The notes: a model not told the origin generated them from the sequence alone. A DNA stretch of 64,000 bases from an uncultured Prevotellaceae bacterium (GCA_900316975.1 ONFA01000014.1:1-64000); one strand, 5' to 3'; counted from the first letter of the stretch, positions 44,278 through 54,322 are shown. Made by a program: numbers and translations.

Positions 44278-45165
44278 TCAGAAGAACTTCACTTCCTTTC
44301 CTTCAATGTCGGAAAGCAACTTGTTGGCGAGAGAACTGGTGCCGAGACGCAGCCATTGGTTGGTCAGCCATTTCTCGCCCAGCACTTCCTTCACAATGGT
44401 ATAATAGGTAAGGGCATCTTCCACCGTCTTCATGCCGCCAGCAGGTTTGAAACCAATCTGAATGCCGGTTTTGTCATGGTATTCCTTGATGGCTTGGCAC
44501 ATCACGAATGCCGCTTCGGGGGTAGCAGCAGGCTCCAACTTGCCTGTGGAGGTCTTGATGTAGTCGGCTCCGGCATACATCGCCAGGATGCTCGCTGTCT
44601 TGATGTTCTTAGCTGTTTTGAGGCATCCTGTTTCCAGAATGGTCTTCAACTTCTTGTCCCCACACACAGCCTTGATTTCAGCGATTTCATCGCACATTCC
44701 CTCATAATCGCCCGCCAAAAACTTGCCTACAGGAATGACGATGTCAATCTCTGTGGCACCATCTTTGATAGCCAATGCTGTCTCCGCAATTTTCACCTCC
44801 ACAAAGGTTTGTGCTGATGGAAAACTACCAGCGACGCAAGCAATTTCCACCTCTTCGTTCTCTAATGTATCATGGCAGATCTTAGCAAAACAGGGATACA
44901 CGCACACCGTTGCCACATGCCCCAATTCGGGATAGACATCGTCGAATTTGTTGACTTTTTCCACAAACTTCAAAACGCTGTCTTCGCTGTCCGTCGTCTT
45001 CAGCGTGGTGAGTTCCACGCTGTTCAGCAGGAACTGCTTCACTTCTTTCGTGTTATTCTCCTGAAGGTGATTTTTCAACAAGTTTTCCACTTGTCGTTTC
45101 ACCTTTTCGTCATCGAGGTCTAAATCATATTGTTTTAGAGTCTCAAAATACTTGTTTTCGTCCAT
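44278..45165 (-). CDS. deoC: Deoxyribose-phosphate aldolase
   Basis: 295 residues. Class I aldolase with the Schiff-base Lys in ADYIKTSTGKLEP and the second catalytic Lys in IGFKPAGGMKT; TEIDIVIPVGKFLAGDYE is also diagnostic. It has a 60-residue N-terminal extension compared with the short DeoC type. Catabolises deoxyribose 5-phosphate to glyceraldehyde 3-phosphate and acetaldehyde. Confidence 0.94.
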   Translation of the reverse strand: MDENKYFETLKQYDLDLDDEKVKRQVENLLKNHLQENNTKEVKQFLLNSVELTTLKTTDSEDSVLKFVEKVNKFDDVYPELGHVATVCVYPCFAKICHDTLENEEVEIACVAGSFPSAQTFVEVKIAETALAIKDGATEIDIVIPVGKFLAGDYEGMCDEIAEIKAVCGDKKLKTILETGCLKTAKNIKTASILAMYAGADYIKTSTGKLEPAATPEAAFVMCQAIKEYHDKTGIQIGFKPAGGMKTVEDALTYYTIVKEVLGEKWLTNQWLRLGTSSLANKLLSDIEGKEVKFF

Positions 45166-45280
45166 ACTTACTTGAAATATTTTTCATGATAAATCGTGGT
45201 TAATTCATGATAATTTATGTTTTTTCTTAACACGAATTGCCATCAATGAATCATGAATTATTCATAAATATTATCTGTTC

Positions 45281-45733
45281 TCATTCTTTGTTTTTTGTGT
45301 CCATGCAGATGGTCACTGGTCCATCGTTCAGCAGTTCCACCTTCATCTCCGCACCAAACTCCCCTGCGGCAACTGGTTTTCCCAGTTGCTCTTCCACCAC
45401 CTTCAGGAACCGCTCATACAGCGGCACCGTCACCTCATGGCTTCCTGCTCGCAAATACGACGGCCTATTCCCCTTCTTGTAACTTGCCCACAATGTGAAC
45501 TGGCTCACCACCAGAATATCGCCCCCCACATCCAACACTGACTTGTTCATCACGCCATTCTCGTCGTCAAACACGCGCAAGTTACAGATTTTCTTTGCTA
45601 ACCACTGAATATCCTCCTCAGTATCAGCATTTTCACATCCCAGCAAAACCAAATAGCCATTGCCTATTGCCGATTTGACCGCACCATTGATGGTGACGGA
45701 TGCGTGGGTCACTCTTTGTATGACTGCTCTCAT
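45281..45733 (-). CDS. dtd: D-aminoacyl-tRNA deacylase
   Basis: 150 residues. Diagnostic motifs: SQFTLWASYKKGNRPS and LNDGPVTICMDT (the Gly-cisPro of the chiral selector). Hydrolyses D-aminoacyl- and mis-charged glycyl-tRNA. 17 bases downstream of uvrC on the same strand. Confidence 0.95.
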   Translation of the reverse strand: MRAVIQRVTHASVTINGAVKSAIGNGYLVLLGCENADTEEDIQWLAKKICNLRVFDDENGVMNKSVLDVGGDILVVSQFTLWASYKKGNRPSYLRAGSHEVTVPLYERFLKVVEEQLGKPVAAGEFGAEMKVELLNDGPVTICMDTKNKE

Positions 45734-45750
45734 TTCTTTTTATGGTATTT

Positions 45751-47568
45751 TTAATCATTGAAATAGTCTTTAATGAGTTGTGCTTTTGAAGCACCAATCA
45801 CTTCTGCCAAGGTCTCAATGTCGGCTTCCTTGATACGCTTGAGGCTTTTGAACCTATTGAGTAACAGCATTTTAGTTGTCGTACCGATGCCTTTGATGTG
45901 GTCAAGTTCCGACTCCGTGTTATGTTTGGCACGTTTTTGTTTATGGAACGTGATGGCGAAGCGGTGTACCTCATCTTGAATCTGTGTGAGCAGCTTGAAC
46001 AAGGGGCTGTCCATTTCAATGCCCACCACTTGAGCCGGAAAGCCAAAGAGGAGTTCGTTGGTGCGGTGGTGGTTGTCTTTGGCGAGACCTGCAATGGGAA
46101 TGTCCAAGTGCAGTTGGTCTTCAATCACCTTTCTGACCACCTCCATCTGCCCCTTGCCGCCATCGGTGATGATAAGGTCGGGTAGGGGAGTCTCTTCTTC
46201 GATGGCACGGCTGTATTTGCGATAGACGACCTCACTCATCGAGGCGTAATCGTCAGGACCAATCACCGTCTTGATGTTGTACTTGCGGTAGTCGTTCTTC
46301 GATTTTCTGCCGCCAATGAACACCACACAGCCTGCCACAGCGTCTTGTCCCATGATGTTGGAGTTGTCGAAGCACTCAATGCGCATGGGAATCTTGGACA
46401 GTTTGAGTTTGCGTTGCAGTTCCTTCAGGATGTTCACATTCCGTTGGTCTGGATTGAGCCTTTCGGCCTGTTTGAGGGCATCGATGCGGTATTGACGCAC
46501 ATTTGCCTCCGACAGGAACAGCAGTTTCTTCTTGTCACCTGCCTTTGGAACGATGAATTCGGCATCTTTGAGTGTGAAATCCAGTTCAAACGGCACTACA
46601 ATTTCCTTAGATTCGTCACCATATTGTTCCCTCATATCAATGATTGCCAAGGAAAGAATTTCTTCAGGTGTCTCGTCCAGCCGTTTCTTATATTCGTTGG
46701 TAAATACGCGCGTGATGCAGCCGTTCACCACGTGCATGTAGTTGACGTATGCCTTGTTTTCGTCGTCCTCGATGCTGAACACATCAATGTTTTGGTTCGT
46801 GCTGGTGATGACACGGCTCTTGCTGTCAAACTCCTTAGCAAGAAGGTACTTCTTTTTCACTTCCTCCGCTGCCAAGAACTCCTCTTTTTCGGACAAGGAT
46901 TGCATTTCTGTCAACAGTTTTTGGCACAGATTCCGTGTGTTGCCGCTCAAAATATCTTTGATTTCCTCAATTTGCCGTAGGTATTCCTCCCTTGATTGGA
47001 GACCAATGCAGGGTGCTTTACACTTGCCGATGTCATAATAGAGGCACTTCTTCACCTTTCCTTGTGCCATCCTCTCTGGCGTGATGGACGTGTGGCAAAG
47101 GCGCACCTGATAGAGTTTCCCGATGAGTTCCATCATCGCATTCAATGTCCCAGGATGGCTGAACGGACCATAATAGATGCCCGTCTTCTTGTCGATGTTG
47201 CGCGTCTTGAACACGCGGGGAAAATACTCGTTGGTAATGCAGACAGAAGGGTAGGTCTTGCCGTCTTTCAACAGAATATTGTAGAAGGGTTGGTGTTCTT
47301 TGATGAGATTGTTTTCTTGAATCAGCGCATCCTCATCGGTCGGCACTACCACGTATTTGATGTCCTCAATCTTGCTGACAAGAATCTGTGTCTTACGGTT
47401 CTTGTATGAGTTATTGAAGTAAGAACTGACGCGACGTTTGAGGTTCTTTGCCTTACCCACATAGATGACTGTGCCATCCTTATCTAAATATTGATAGCAC
47501 CCAGGTTCTTCGGTGAGGCTGTTCACAATCACCTTGAGCCGCTGTAACCTTTCCTCGTCTTTGTTCAT
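45751..47568 (-). CDS. uvrC: Excinuclease ABC subunit C
   Basis: 605 residues. GIY-YIG domain (GCYQYLDKDGTVIYVGKAKN), UVR region, the Cys cluster-like CLYYDIGKCKAPC, RNase-H-like nuclease with CFDNSNIMGQDAVAGCVVF and LIITDGGKGQ, and a C-terminal helix-hairpin-helix pair. Makes both incisions in nucleotide excision repair. Confidence 0.96.
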   Translation of the reverse strand: MNKDEERLQRLKVIVNSLTEEPGCYQYLDKDGTVIYVGKAKNLKRRVSSYFNNSYKNRKTQILVSKIEDIKYVVVPTDEDALIQENNLIKEHQPFYNILLKDGKTYPSVCITNEYFPRVFKTRNIDKKTGIYYGPFSHPGTLNAMMELIGKLYQVRLCHTSITPERMAQGKVKKCLYYDIGKCKAPCIGLQSREEYLRQIEEIKDILSGNTRNLCQKLLTEMQSLSEKEEFLAAEEVKKKYLLAKEFDSKSRVITSTNQNIDVFSIEDDENKAYVNYMHVVNGCITRVFTNEYKKRLDETPEEILSLAIIDMREQYGDESKEIVVPFELDFTLKDAEFIVPKAGDKKKLLFLSEANVRQYRIDALKQAERLNPDQRNVNILKELQRKLKLSKIPMRIECFDNSNIMGQDAVAGCVVFIGGRKSKNDYRKYNIKTVIGPDDYASMSEVVYRKYSRAIEEETPLPDLIITDGGKGQMEVVRKVIEDQLHLDIPIAGLAKDNHHRTNELLFGFPAQVVGIEMDSPLFKLLTQIQDEVHRFAITFHKQKRAKHNTESELDHIKGIGTTTKMLLLNRFKSLKRIKEADIETLAEVIGASKAQLIKDYFND

Positions 47569-47605
47569 TCTTCTTTACTTCAAGTATTACTTCACCCTCT
47601 TGAAT

Positions 47606-47621
47606 TGTTCCACGTGAAACA
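47606..47621. other. parS: parS-like site 1
   Basis: TGTTCCACGTGAAACA fits the ParB-binding consensus TGTTNCACGTGAAACA in all defined positions. Between uvrC and apt. Confidence 0.75.
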
Positions 47622-47708
47622 ATTTGTCTCTAACTGATGCAAAATCAGCGTTTAAGACAAAAGGGTTTCATTGTTGCTGGAAGTGCGGAATGGTGCATTC
47701 CCTGTTTC

Positions 47709-48245
47709 TCACACGCTCAGCAAAGTGGTGATTTCTATGCCCTCGCCGATGAAGTCTCTGCCGTGTAAGCCCTCATCGTGAATCTCCACCACGAAGTTCA
47801 TATAGCACTTCTTGGGGTTGAACTTCTTCACGAGGTTCCATGCCGCCTTGATGGTGCCTCCCGTGGCGAGGAGGTCGTCGTGCAGCAGCACCACGTCGTT
47901 CTCGTCGATGGCATCCACGTGTATCTCGATGCTGTCTGTCCCATACTCTTTGGTGTAGGACTCCTTAATGGTCTTGTAGGGGAGTTTGCCGGGTTTGCGT
48001 GCCATGACGAAACCGGCATTGAGGCGGCGGGCAAGGATGGCTCCCATCACGTAGCCGCGCGTTTCCAGTCCCACCACTTTGGTGATGCCTTTGTCCTTGT
48101 AAAGTTCGTAGAGTTCTTCCTCCATAATCTCAAGTGCTTTAGCATCCTTGAAGAGGGTGGTCACGTCACGAAAGTTGATGCCTTTCTGTGGAAAATCCGG
48201 AATGCTGCGCAGGTGATCCAGTAGGTACTGATTGTTGAGTTCCAT
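47709..48245 (-). CDS. apt: Adenine phosphoribosyltransferase
   Basis: 178 residues from MELNNQYL. Motifs: FPQKGINFRDVTTLF, GLETRGYVMGAILA, and the PRPP-binding VVLLHDDLLATGGTIKAAW. Salvages adenine to AMP. 19 upstream in-frame codons with no other support were left out. parS-like sites lie on both sides. Confidence 0.95.
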   Translation of the reverse strand: MELNNQYLLDHLRSIPDFPQKGINFRDVTTLFKDAKALEIMEEELYELYKDKGITKVVGLETRGYVMGAILARRLNAGFVMARKPGKLPYKTIKESYTKEYGTDSIEIHVDAIDENDVVLLHDDLLATGGTIKAAWNLVKKFNPKKCYMNFVVEIHDEGLHGRDFIGEGIEITTLLSV

Positions 48246-48317
48246 TGTTCTTTTGTTGTATGATTTGTTTTTGTCAATTCTTCTAAATGCTTGATTTTGC
48301 ATGTCCTACGCTTAAAT

Positions 48318-48333
48318 TGTTTCACGTGGAACA
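48318..48333. other. parS: parS-like site 2
   Basis: TGTTTCACGTGGAACA, the exact reverse complement of site 1, between apt and mnmG. Confidence 0.75.
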
Positions 48334-48370
48334 AAACAAATGCTTTAACTGTTGTTTCTCTGTTTCCCAT

Positions 48371-50275
48371 TCATCGTCCCATCAGCACCAGCATGATGTT
48401 GACGTCGGAAGGCGAAACGCCAGGAATACGTGAGGCTTGTGCCAGCGTGACGGGTTGGATGGCTTGTAGTTTCTGGCGCGCTTCGATGGAGATTTGGGTC
48501 ATGTTGGGGTAGTCAAACTTTCCTGCAATCTTGATGTTCTCCAAGCGAACCATCTTTTCTGCCATTTGTTGTTCGCGGTAGATGTAGCCCTTGTATTTGA
48601 CTTGGATTTCTGCCGCTTCGATGATTTCCTCTCTTCGTGGGTCATCGCCGAGGATGCGGTTAAGTTCCTTGCGGAACGGCTCGATGTGGGGAGCGATGTT
48701 GTTGATGTTGATTTGTGGTCGTCCCAACAATTCTTCCAGTTTGCAACCCTGACGGAGTGGGGTAGTGCCCAAGGTTTCGAGGGTAGGGTTGATGAGTGAA
48801 GGTTTCAACGAGAAGTTCTCAATGAAGTGAGTAATGGCTGCTATCTTCTCCTTCTTCGTCAGCATCAGTTGGTGGCGTTCTTCATTTGCCAGTCCCAACT
48901 GGTAACTGCGTTCGGTCAGTCGCATGTCGGCATCATCCTGACGGAGCAGGATGCGGTATTCGGCGCGAGAGGTGAACATACGGTAAGGTTCATCCACCCC
49001 CTTCGTCACGAGGTCATCAATGAGTACACCGATGTAGGCTTCGTTTCTGCCCAGCGTGAAAGGCTCCCCACCATTCAGTGTTTTGTTGCAGTTGATGGCA
49101 GCGTTGATGCCCGCAATCACACCTTGTCCTGCGGCTTCCTCATAACCCGTTGTGCCGTTCACTTGTCCTGCAAAGAAGAGGTTTTTCACCACTTTCGATT
49201 CGAGGGAATGGGTCAGTTGAGTGGGGTCGAAGAAGTCGTACTCGATGGCATAACCAGGTCGATAGATTTCCAGATTCTTGAAAGCAGGAATCTTGCGGAG
49301 AGCGGTCAACTGGATGTCTAAGGGGAGAGAGGACGAGAAGCCGTTCAGGTACATCTCGTTCGTGGTTTCTCCTTCAGGCTCCAAGAACAACATGTGCTCG
49401 TCCTTGTCGGGGAAGGTGTGGAGTTTCGTCTCGATGCTCGGACAGTAGCGCGGCCCGATGCTCTGGATTTGTCCGTTGTAGAGGGGAGAGTCGGGGAGGC
49501 CCGAACGTAGCACGTCGTGTACCTCGGTGTTGGTGTAGCAAATCCAGCAAGGGAGGTTGTTGCGTTCCGACACCGAAGTGCGCTCTGTGGGCAGGTAGGA
49601 GAACTTGTGAAAATCGTGGTCGCCATCCTGTTTCTCCATCAGCGAAAAATCCACGCTCCGCTTGTCAATGCGCACAGGGGTTCCTGTCTTCATTCTTCCT
49701 GCACGGATGCCATGCTTCGTAATGCTCTCTGTCAGTTCCAGTGCCGGCAGTTCGGCACATCTTCCACCAGGTATCATCACCCTGCCGATGTGCATCAACC
49801 CATTCAGAAACGTGCCTGCCGTGATGATGACACATTGGGCACGAAACTCGGCTCCGTAATACGTCTTTACACCTTGAACCGTCTGATTTTCAATCACTAA
49901 CTCCTTCGCTTGGTCTTGCCAAATCTGCAAGTTGGGTGTGTTCTCCAGTATCTCCCGCCATGTCCAGATAAACTTGGCACGGTCGCACTGTGAACGTGGA
50001 CTCCACACTGCAGGACCCTTCGAGAGGTTTAACATCCTGAATTGCAGGCTACAACGGTCGGTCACAATGCCCGTCTGTCCCCCCAGTGCATCTATCTCCC
50101 TCACTATCTGTCCCTTGGCGATACCACCAATGGCAGGATTGCACGACATCTGTGCAATCTTGTTCATGTCCATCGTGATGAGACACGTCCGAGCACCCAA
50201 ATTAGCAGCAGCGGCAGCAGCCTCACATCCTGCGTGACCCGCTCCCACCACCACAACATCATAGTTGAAAATCAT
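48371..50275 (-). CDS. mnmG: tRNA uridine-5-carboxymethylaminomethyl modification enzyme MnmG
   Basis: 634 residues. FAD site VVVVGAGHAGCEAAAAAANL, MSCNPAIGGIAKGQIVREID, GRCAELPALELTESI, AGQVNGTTGYEEAAGQG, and a helical C-terminal domain (SRIPGVSPSDVNIML). With MnmE it modifies wobble U34 of several tRNAs. In many bacteria the gene lies near oriC. Promoter box TAACTTTG at 50298-50305. Confidence 0.96.
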   Translation of the reverse strand: MIFNYDVVVVGAGHAGCEAAAAAANLGARTCLITMDMNKIAQMSCNPAIGGIAKGQIVREIDALGGQTGIVTDRCSLQFRMLNLSKGPAVWSPRSQCDRAKFIWTWREILENTPNLQIWQDQAKELVIENQTVQGVKTYYGAEFRAQCVIITAGTFLNGLMHIGRVMIPGGRCAELPALELTESITKHGIRAGRMKTGTPVRIDKRSVDFSLMEKQDGDHDFHKFSYLPTERTSVSERNNLPCWICYTNTEVHDVLRSGLPDSPLYNGQIQSIGPRYCPSIETKLHTFPDKDEHMLFLEPEGETTNEMYLNGFSSSLPLDIQLTALRKIPAFKNLEIYRPGYAIEYDFFDPTQLTHSLESKVVKNLFFAGQVNGTTGYEEAAGQGVIAGINAAINCNKTLNGGEPFTLGRNEAYIGVLIDDLVTKGVDEPYRMFTSRAEYRILLRQDDADMRLTERSYQLGLANEERHQLMLTKKEKIAAITHFIENFSLKPSLINPTLETLGTTPLRQGCKLEELLGRPQININNIAPHIEPFRKELNRILGDDPRREEIIEAAEIQVKYKGYIYREQQMAEKMVRLENIKIAGKFDYPNMTQISIEARQKLQAIQPVTLAQASRIPGVSPSDVNIMLVLMGR

Positions 50276-50297
50276 CTTTTTACGCGTAATTGGAGTG

Positions 50298-50305
50298 CAA
50301 AGTTA
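50298..50305 (-). promoter_or_regulatory. Promoter -7 box of mnmG
   Basis: TAACTTTG on the minus strand, 22 bases upstream of the ATG. Confidence 0.55.
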
Positions 50306-50604
50306 GTGGAATTAAAGGGAAGAACAAAAAAAAACATCCCCTTTCCCAAAAAATCCCACATTTTTATATGAAGTGAAAGAATTTTATTATCTTTACCGAT
50401 GTTTTTTGGGGGATCCTGAACAGAGGCATAAGCATGTTATCTCGTACCTTATACGAGGTCGTTCTATTTCTACGAATATTAAGGTTGTTGGGAATGATGA
50501 GGCTAATTCGGACATGATAGCGTAAACCGTTGATACTGCGTTGGTTTGCTGTTATTTATGCTTTTGACATTCTTTCGGATTGGAAAGAATGTTGAGTCTG
50601 TTCC

Positions 50605-50653
50605 GTTACCTAAGTGTTACCTCGGTTACTACGTTTGGTAACTGGTAACACTT
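50605..50653. promoter_or_regulatory. GTTACC/GGTAAC operator-like array
   Basis: Three direct GTTAC(C) words followed by two GGTAAC words in inverted orientation; the outermost pair AAGTGTTACC / GGTAACACTT is a 10-bp inverted repeat. About 100 bases upstream of the XRE promoter, a plausible binding array for the XRE/C-type regulator. Confidence 0.45.
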
Positions 50654-50748
50654 GGTAAAAAACATGGAAAAAGTGGGGAAAATAACATTAAAATGTGATT
50701 ATTTACTAAATATACGAACGTTTTGTGTGTTCTTTCAGAGAAAATGAA

Positions 50749-50756
50749 TAACTTTG
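50749..50756 (+). promoter_or_regulatory. Promoter -7 box of the XRE gene
   Basis: TAACTTTG, 25 bases upstream of the ATG at 50781. Confidence 0.5.
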
Positions 50757-50780
50757 TACCAAGAACAATATAAATCCATT

Positions 50781-51008
50781 ATGGACAAAGACATTAATCG
50801 CATCAAAGTCGTGCTAGCAGAGAAGAAACGAACCAATAAGTGGTTGGCAGAACAGTTGGGGTGTGCGCCTACTACCGTATCAAAATGGTGTACTAATGAC
50901 TGCCAGCCAACAATGGAGACATATCTAAGAATTGCAGACCTGCTTGATGTAGAACTGACAGAATTAGTAAGGACAAAGAAAAGTCAAATAGAACACCCTT
51001 CTTTTTGA
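50781..51008 (+). CDS. XRE-family regulator, probable controller of the R-M gene
   Basis: 75 residues, one helix-turn-helix domain (KWLAEQLGCAPTTVSKWCTN, then QPTMETYLRIADLLDVEL). It lies 50 bases upstream of the restriction-modification gene on the same strand, the position of C (controller) proteins that time nuclease expression. The GTTACC/GGTAAC array upstream may be its operator. The controller role is inferred from context. Confidence 0.8.
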   Translation: MDKDINRIKVVLAEKKRTNKWLAEQLGCAPTTVSKWCTNDCQPTMETYLRIADLLDVELTELVRTKKSQIEHPSF

Positions 51009-51058
51009 GTTAGTGAGTAACTCGGAAAAGTTAGTGGGTAAGTCAAATAAACGATAAT

Positions 51059-54000
51059 ATGGATATGAACATAAGACATGACATCGAGAAATACATTAAT
51101 GATGTCAATGACATTTATAATTCTGGCAATCCAACGGAACATACTTATCGTATCCCATTGGTGAATTTACTGACTCAATTGTTGAATGGAAACAAGAAGA
51201 GTAAGGTCGGAGTTTACAATGAAGGAGCCCGTAAAGATTATGGTGCTCCTGACATAGAGTTCCATCGCGACGACGTGACCATTGCTTTTATTGAGACAAA
51301 GAATATTGGAGACCATGACCTGCTTGGCCAAAACAGTAAGCAGCACAAAGAACAGTTCGACAGATATAAGAATGCTGTCAATCTAATAGCCTTCACTGAC
51401 TACTTGGTATTTTATCTTTATGAGAATGGAGAGCAGATACTTTGTGCAAGAATTGGCAGGGAAGAATCCTCTGGTATAGTAATAAACGATGACGAACAGC
51501 AGTTAGAAAACTTTCTGAAAATCGTGTATAAACTTGGTGATGCAGAGCCGCAACCCATACGCAGTGCCAAACTATTGGCAGAAGTCATGGCAGCCAAGGC
51601 CAAAGGTGTTGCTTCTGTGCTGAACACGGCTATGGAGTTGAACAAGACAAACGAGGATAAAGACTTGCATGCCAAACTTGACGCTTTCCAGAAGTTTCTG
51701 GTTCACGATATGAGTGTGGAGCAGTTCACTGATTTCTATGCCCAGACAATTGTCTATGGTTTGTTCGTTGCCCGCATCTATAACAAGACCCCGCAGACTT
51801 TTTCTCTACAGGAGGCAGCCGAACTTATACCTGCCATCAATCCTTTCTTGAAAAAGATATTCAAGCATCTGGCCTTAGCCGAACTTCATAAAGGTATCAA
51901 GTGGATAGTGGAGGACTTGGTGGCTGTCTTGCGTGTTACAGACATGAGGCGAGTGATGCACAACTACGGCAAAGACCCGCTGGTGCATTTTTATGAAGAA
52001 TTCCTCGAAGCGTACAACCCCAAAATCCGTGAAGATTTCGGCGTGTGGTACACACCGCAAAAGGTGGTCAGTTTCATCGTAGATGCTGTAGACACTATCC
52101 TTCGCGAGAGACTGAATACCGAAAAGGGACTGGCCGACAATTCGACTATCAACTATAAAGACAAGACTTTCCACAAGGTGCAGATTCTTGACCCTGCAAC
52201 GGGTACAGGTACTTTCCTTGCTACGGCTGCAGAAAAGATATACGCCAGTTATAAAGGGAAGGAAGGTTACTGGCCAGATGATGTGGTGAACAACATCATT
52301 CCCAGGCTGAACGGCTTTGAGTACCTGATGGCCCCCTACACGATGGCTCACTTGAAAGTGGCCACGGCTCTCCGCCTGAACGAATTGCAGGAAGATTTGC
52401 CTGAACGGTTGAATATATTCCTGACCAACTCACTCGACAAGGACTACCCCGAGGAACGACTCGACTTTGCCAAGTTCATCACCGACGAGTCGAACGCTGC
52501 CAGCCGCATCAAACGCGACACGCCGGTAATGGTGGTCATGGGCAACCCGCCGTATAACGAGAAATCGGCAAACAATGGTGACTGGATAAAGGACTTGATG
52601 GATGATTACAAGCAAGAACCGGGAAAAAAGAGGAAATACATTAGAACCAACAAAAAGACTGGAAAGAAAATATATCAGAATACTCTAGAAGGCGAACGTA
52701 ACCCCAAAGGACTGAACAATGACTATTGCAAGTTCATCAGACTGGGCCAGAGTTTTGTCGAAACCACACAAGAGGGAGTGCTTGCCTATATCTGCGGAAA
52801 CACATTCCTCGACACAGCATTATTCCGTGGTATGCGTTACGAACTGCTCAGCAAATTTGATGAAATATACATTATCAATCTGCACGGCTCCACCAAACGT
52901 AATGAAAGCACAGAAACGCAGAAAGACGAATGTGTGTTCAATATTCAGGTGGGTGTCAGTATCAATATCTTTATTAAGTGGAAAGACGGGAATAGCGGGC
53001 AATTAGCTCGTGTGTTTTATAAGGATCTGTATGGCTCGCAACGGGAAAAACTACAATATCTCTCAGAGCATCAGCTGAACGATGTGGATTTCCAAGAGAT
53101 ACATCCCTCCGCCCCATTGTACACTTTCAGAATCAGAAACCAGCATCTAAGAGAACAGTATGATACAGGATTCAATATCTGGGAGCTGATGAATAGTAAT
53201 GTCCAGGGATTTAAGTCGGATAAAGATTATGTGGCAATACAATACGAAGAAAAAGACATAAGAAACATAGTCTATGAAATGCGATCCAACAAAGATGACG
53301 CTGAGTTACAAGAAAATTTTGGCTTTAGAGATAGCAGAGACTGGAATTTGAAAGGCGCACGTTCCTTGCTGAAGGCGGTATCATTTGGTGTTGATGATGT
53401 TGATAAGTACACATCACAAGTCTGCTATCGTCCTTTTGACTTCCGATGGACTTTTTTCCATAAGGCATTAGTCACTTATCCTCGTCCTTTATTGCAAAAC
53501 TCGGTACATAACAAAAGGAATATTGTTCTCTGTCTTGGCAAGTCTGGTAATGTGATAGGTGATAACGAGTGGAGTTTGGTTTACATCTCCACGTTACCGA
53601 CAGATATGAATGTAGTACCGCGTGGGGGTGTCTATCTGTTTCCACTGTTTGTCTACGATGAGATGGGAGATGCGCATACCAACTTCTCCGAAGCCATTGT
53701 CAGTCAGATAGAAGCGCGGACAGGGCTTCACATGCTTTCTGCCAGAGAAGAGCTCTGGCAGATAGAACCACAGACAGGGTATCGCATGATGGATAATGCA
53801 GGTGATGAGGACAAAGACACGTTCATGCCGATTGATCTGCTTGACTATATCTATGCCGTGCTGCATTCGCGTCGCTATCGCCAGACTTATCACGAATGTC
53901 TGCAAGACGGATTCCCCACGATTCCTTATCCGACAAACGCAGGCTACTTCCGCTATATGGCAGTCCTCGGTGGGCAGATTCGCCGCCTGCATCTGCTCGT

Positions 54001-54322
54001 GGGCATTTCTGACCAAGACTTTACCACCACCTATTCTATCAGTCGACCCAAGGACAACAACCTGTGTACTCTGCGTCGTTTCGAGCCGACGGGCGGCGGG
54101 CAAGGCCGCGTATGGATTAACGAGCAACAGTATTTCGACCATGTTCCAGTGCAGGCATGGCAAATGGTGGTCGCCGGCTATCAACCCTTAGACCGTTGGC
54201 TGAAAGACCGCAAAGGCAAGAAACTCAGCAACGACGAAATAGAGCACTATCAGAAAATTATAGTCGCCTTACAGAAACAAGCACAGGTGATGGAATTAAT
54301 TGACAACCTGATAGAGATTTAA
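51059..54322 (+). CDS. Single-polypeptide restriction-modification enzyme (type IIG / ISP-like)
   Basis: 1087 residues. N-terminal nuclease-like region with GAPDIEFHRDDVTIAFIETK (PD at 64-65, ETK at 79-81, a PD-ExK pattern). Methyltransferase motif I DPATGTGTFLATAAE (about 376) and the adenine-N6 catalytic NPPYNEKS (about 494). The remainder (about 620-1060) is probably the DNA-specificity region. No helicase motifs were seen, so it is closer to type IIG (Eco57I-like) than to translocating ISP enzymes, although databases often use the ISP label. Self-contained cutting and adenine methylation is expected; the recognition site cannot be read. Single gene with an XRE regulator. Confidence 0.82.
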   Translation: MDMNIRHDIEKYINDVNDIYNSGNPTEHTYRIPLVNLLTQLLNGNKKSKVGVYNEGARKDYGAPDIEFHRDDVTIAFIETKNIGDHDLLGQNSKQHKEQFDRYKNAVNLIAFTDYLVFYLYENGEQILCARIGREESSGIVINDDEQQLENFLKIVYKLGDAEPQPIRSAKLLAEVMAAKAKGVASVLNTAMELNKTNEDKDLHAKLDAFQKFLVHDMSVEQFTDFYAQTIVYGLFVARIYNKTPQTFSLQEAAELIPAINPFLKKIFKHLALAELHKGIKWIVEDLVAVLRVTDMRRVMHNYGKDPLVHFYEEFLEAYNPKIREDFGVWYTPQKVVSFIVDAVDTILRERLNTEKGLADNSTINYKDKTFHKVQILDPATGTGTFLATAAEKIYASYKGKEGYWPDDVVNNIIPRLNGFEYLMAPYTMAHLKVATALRLNELQEDLPERLNIFLTNSLDKDYPEERLDFAKFITDESNAASRIKRDTPVMVVMGNPPYNEKSANNGDWIKDLMDDYKQEPGKKRKYIRTNKKTGKKIYQNTLEGERNPKGLNNDYCKFIRLGQSFVETTQEGVLAYICGNTFLDTALFRGMRYELLSKFDEIYIINLHGSTKRNESTETQKDECVFNIQVGVSINIFIKWKDGNSGQLARVFYKDLYGSQREKLQYLSEHQLNDVDFQEIHPSAPLYTFRIRNQHLREQYDTGFNIWELMNSNVQGFKSDKDYVAIQYEEKDIRNIVYEMRSNKDDAELQENFGFRDSRDWNLKGARSLLKAVSFGVDDVDKYTSQVCYRPFDFRWTFFHKALVTYPRPLLQNSVHNKRNIVLCLGKSGNVIGDNEWSLVYISTLPTDMNVVPRGGVYLFPLFVYDEMGDAHTNFSEAIVSQIEARTGLHMLSAREELWQIEPQTGYRMMDNAGDEDKDTFMPIDLLDYIYAVLHSRRYRQTYHECLQDGFPTIPYPTNAGYFRYMAVLGGQIRRLHLLVGISDQDFTTTYSISRPKDNNLCTLRRFEPTGGGQGRVWINEQQYFDHVPVQAWQMVVAGYQPLDRWLKDRKGKKLSNDEIEHYQKIIVALQKQAQVMELIDNLIEI

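Larger units (their letters stand above)
50276..50780. other. Regulatory stretch between mnmG and the restriction-modification patch
   Basis: 505 bases with no credible ORF. It holds the mnmG promoter (50298-50305), a hairpin CATTCTTTC/GAAAGAATG (50568-50591), an array of GTTACC / GGTAAC words (50605-50653), and the XRE promoter (50749-50756). From 50390 to 50560 I see nothing specific. Confidence 0.65.
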
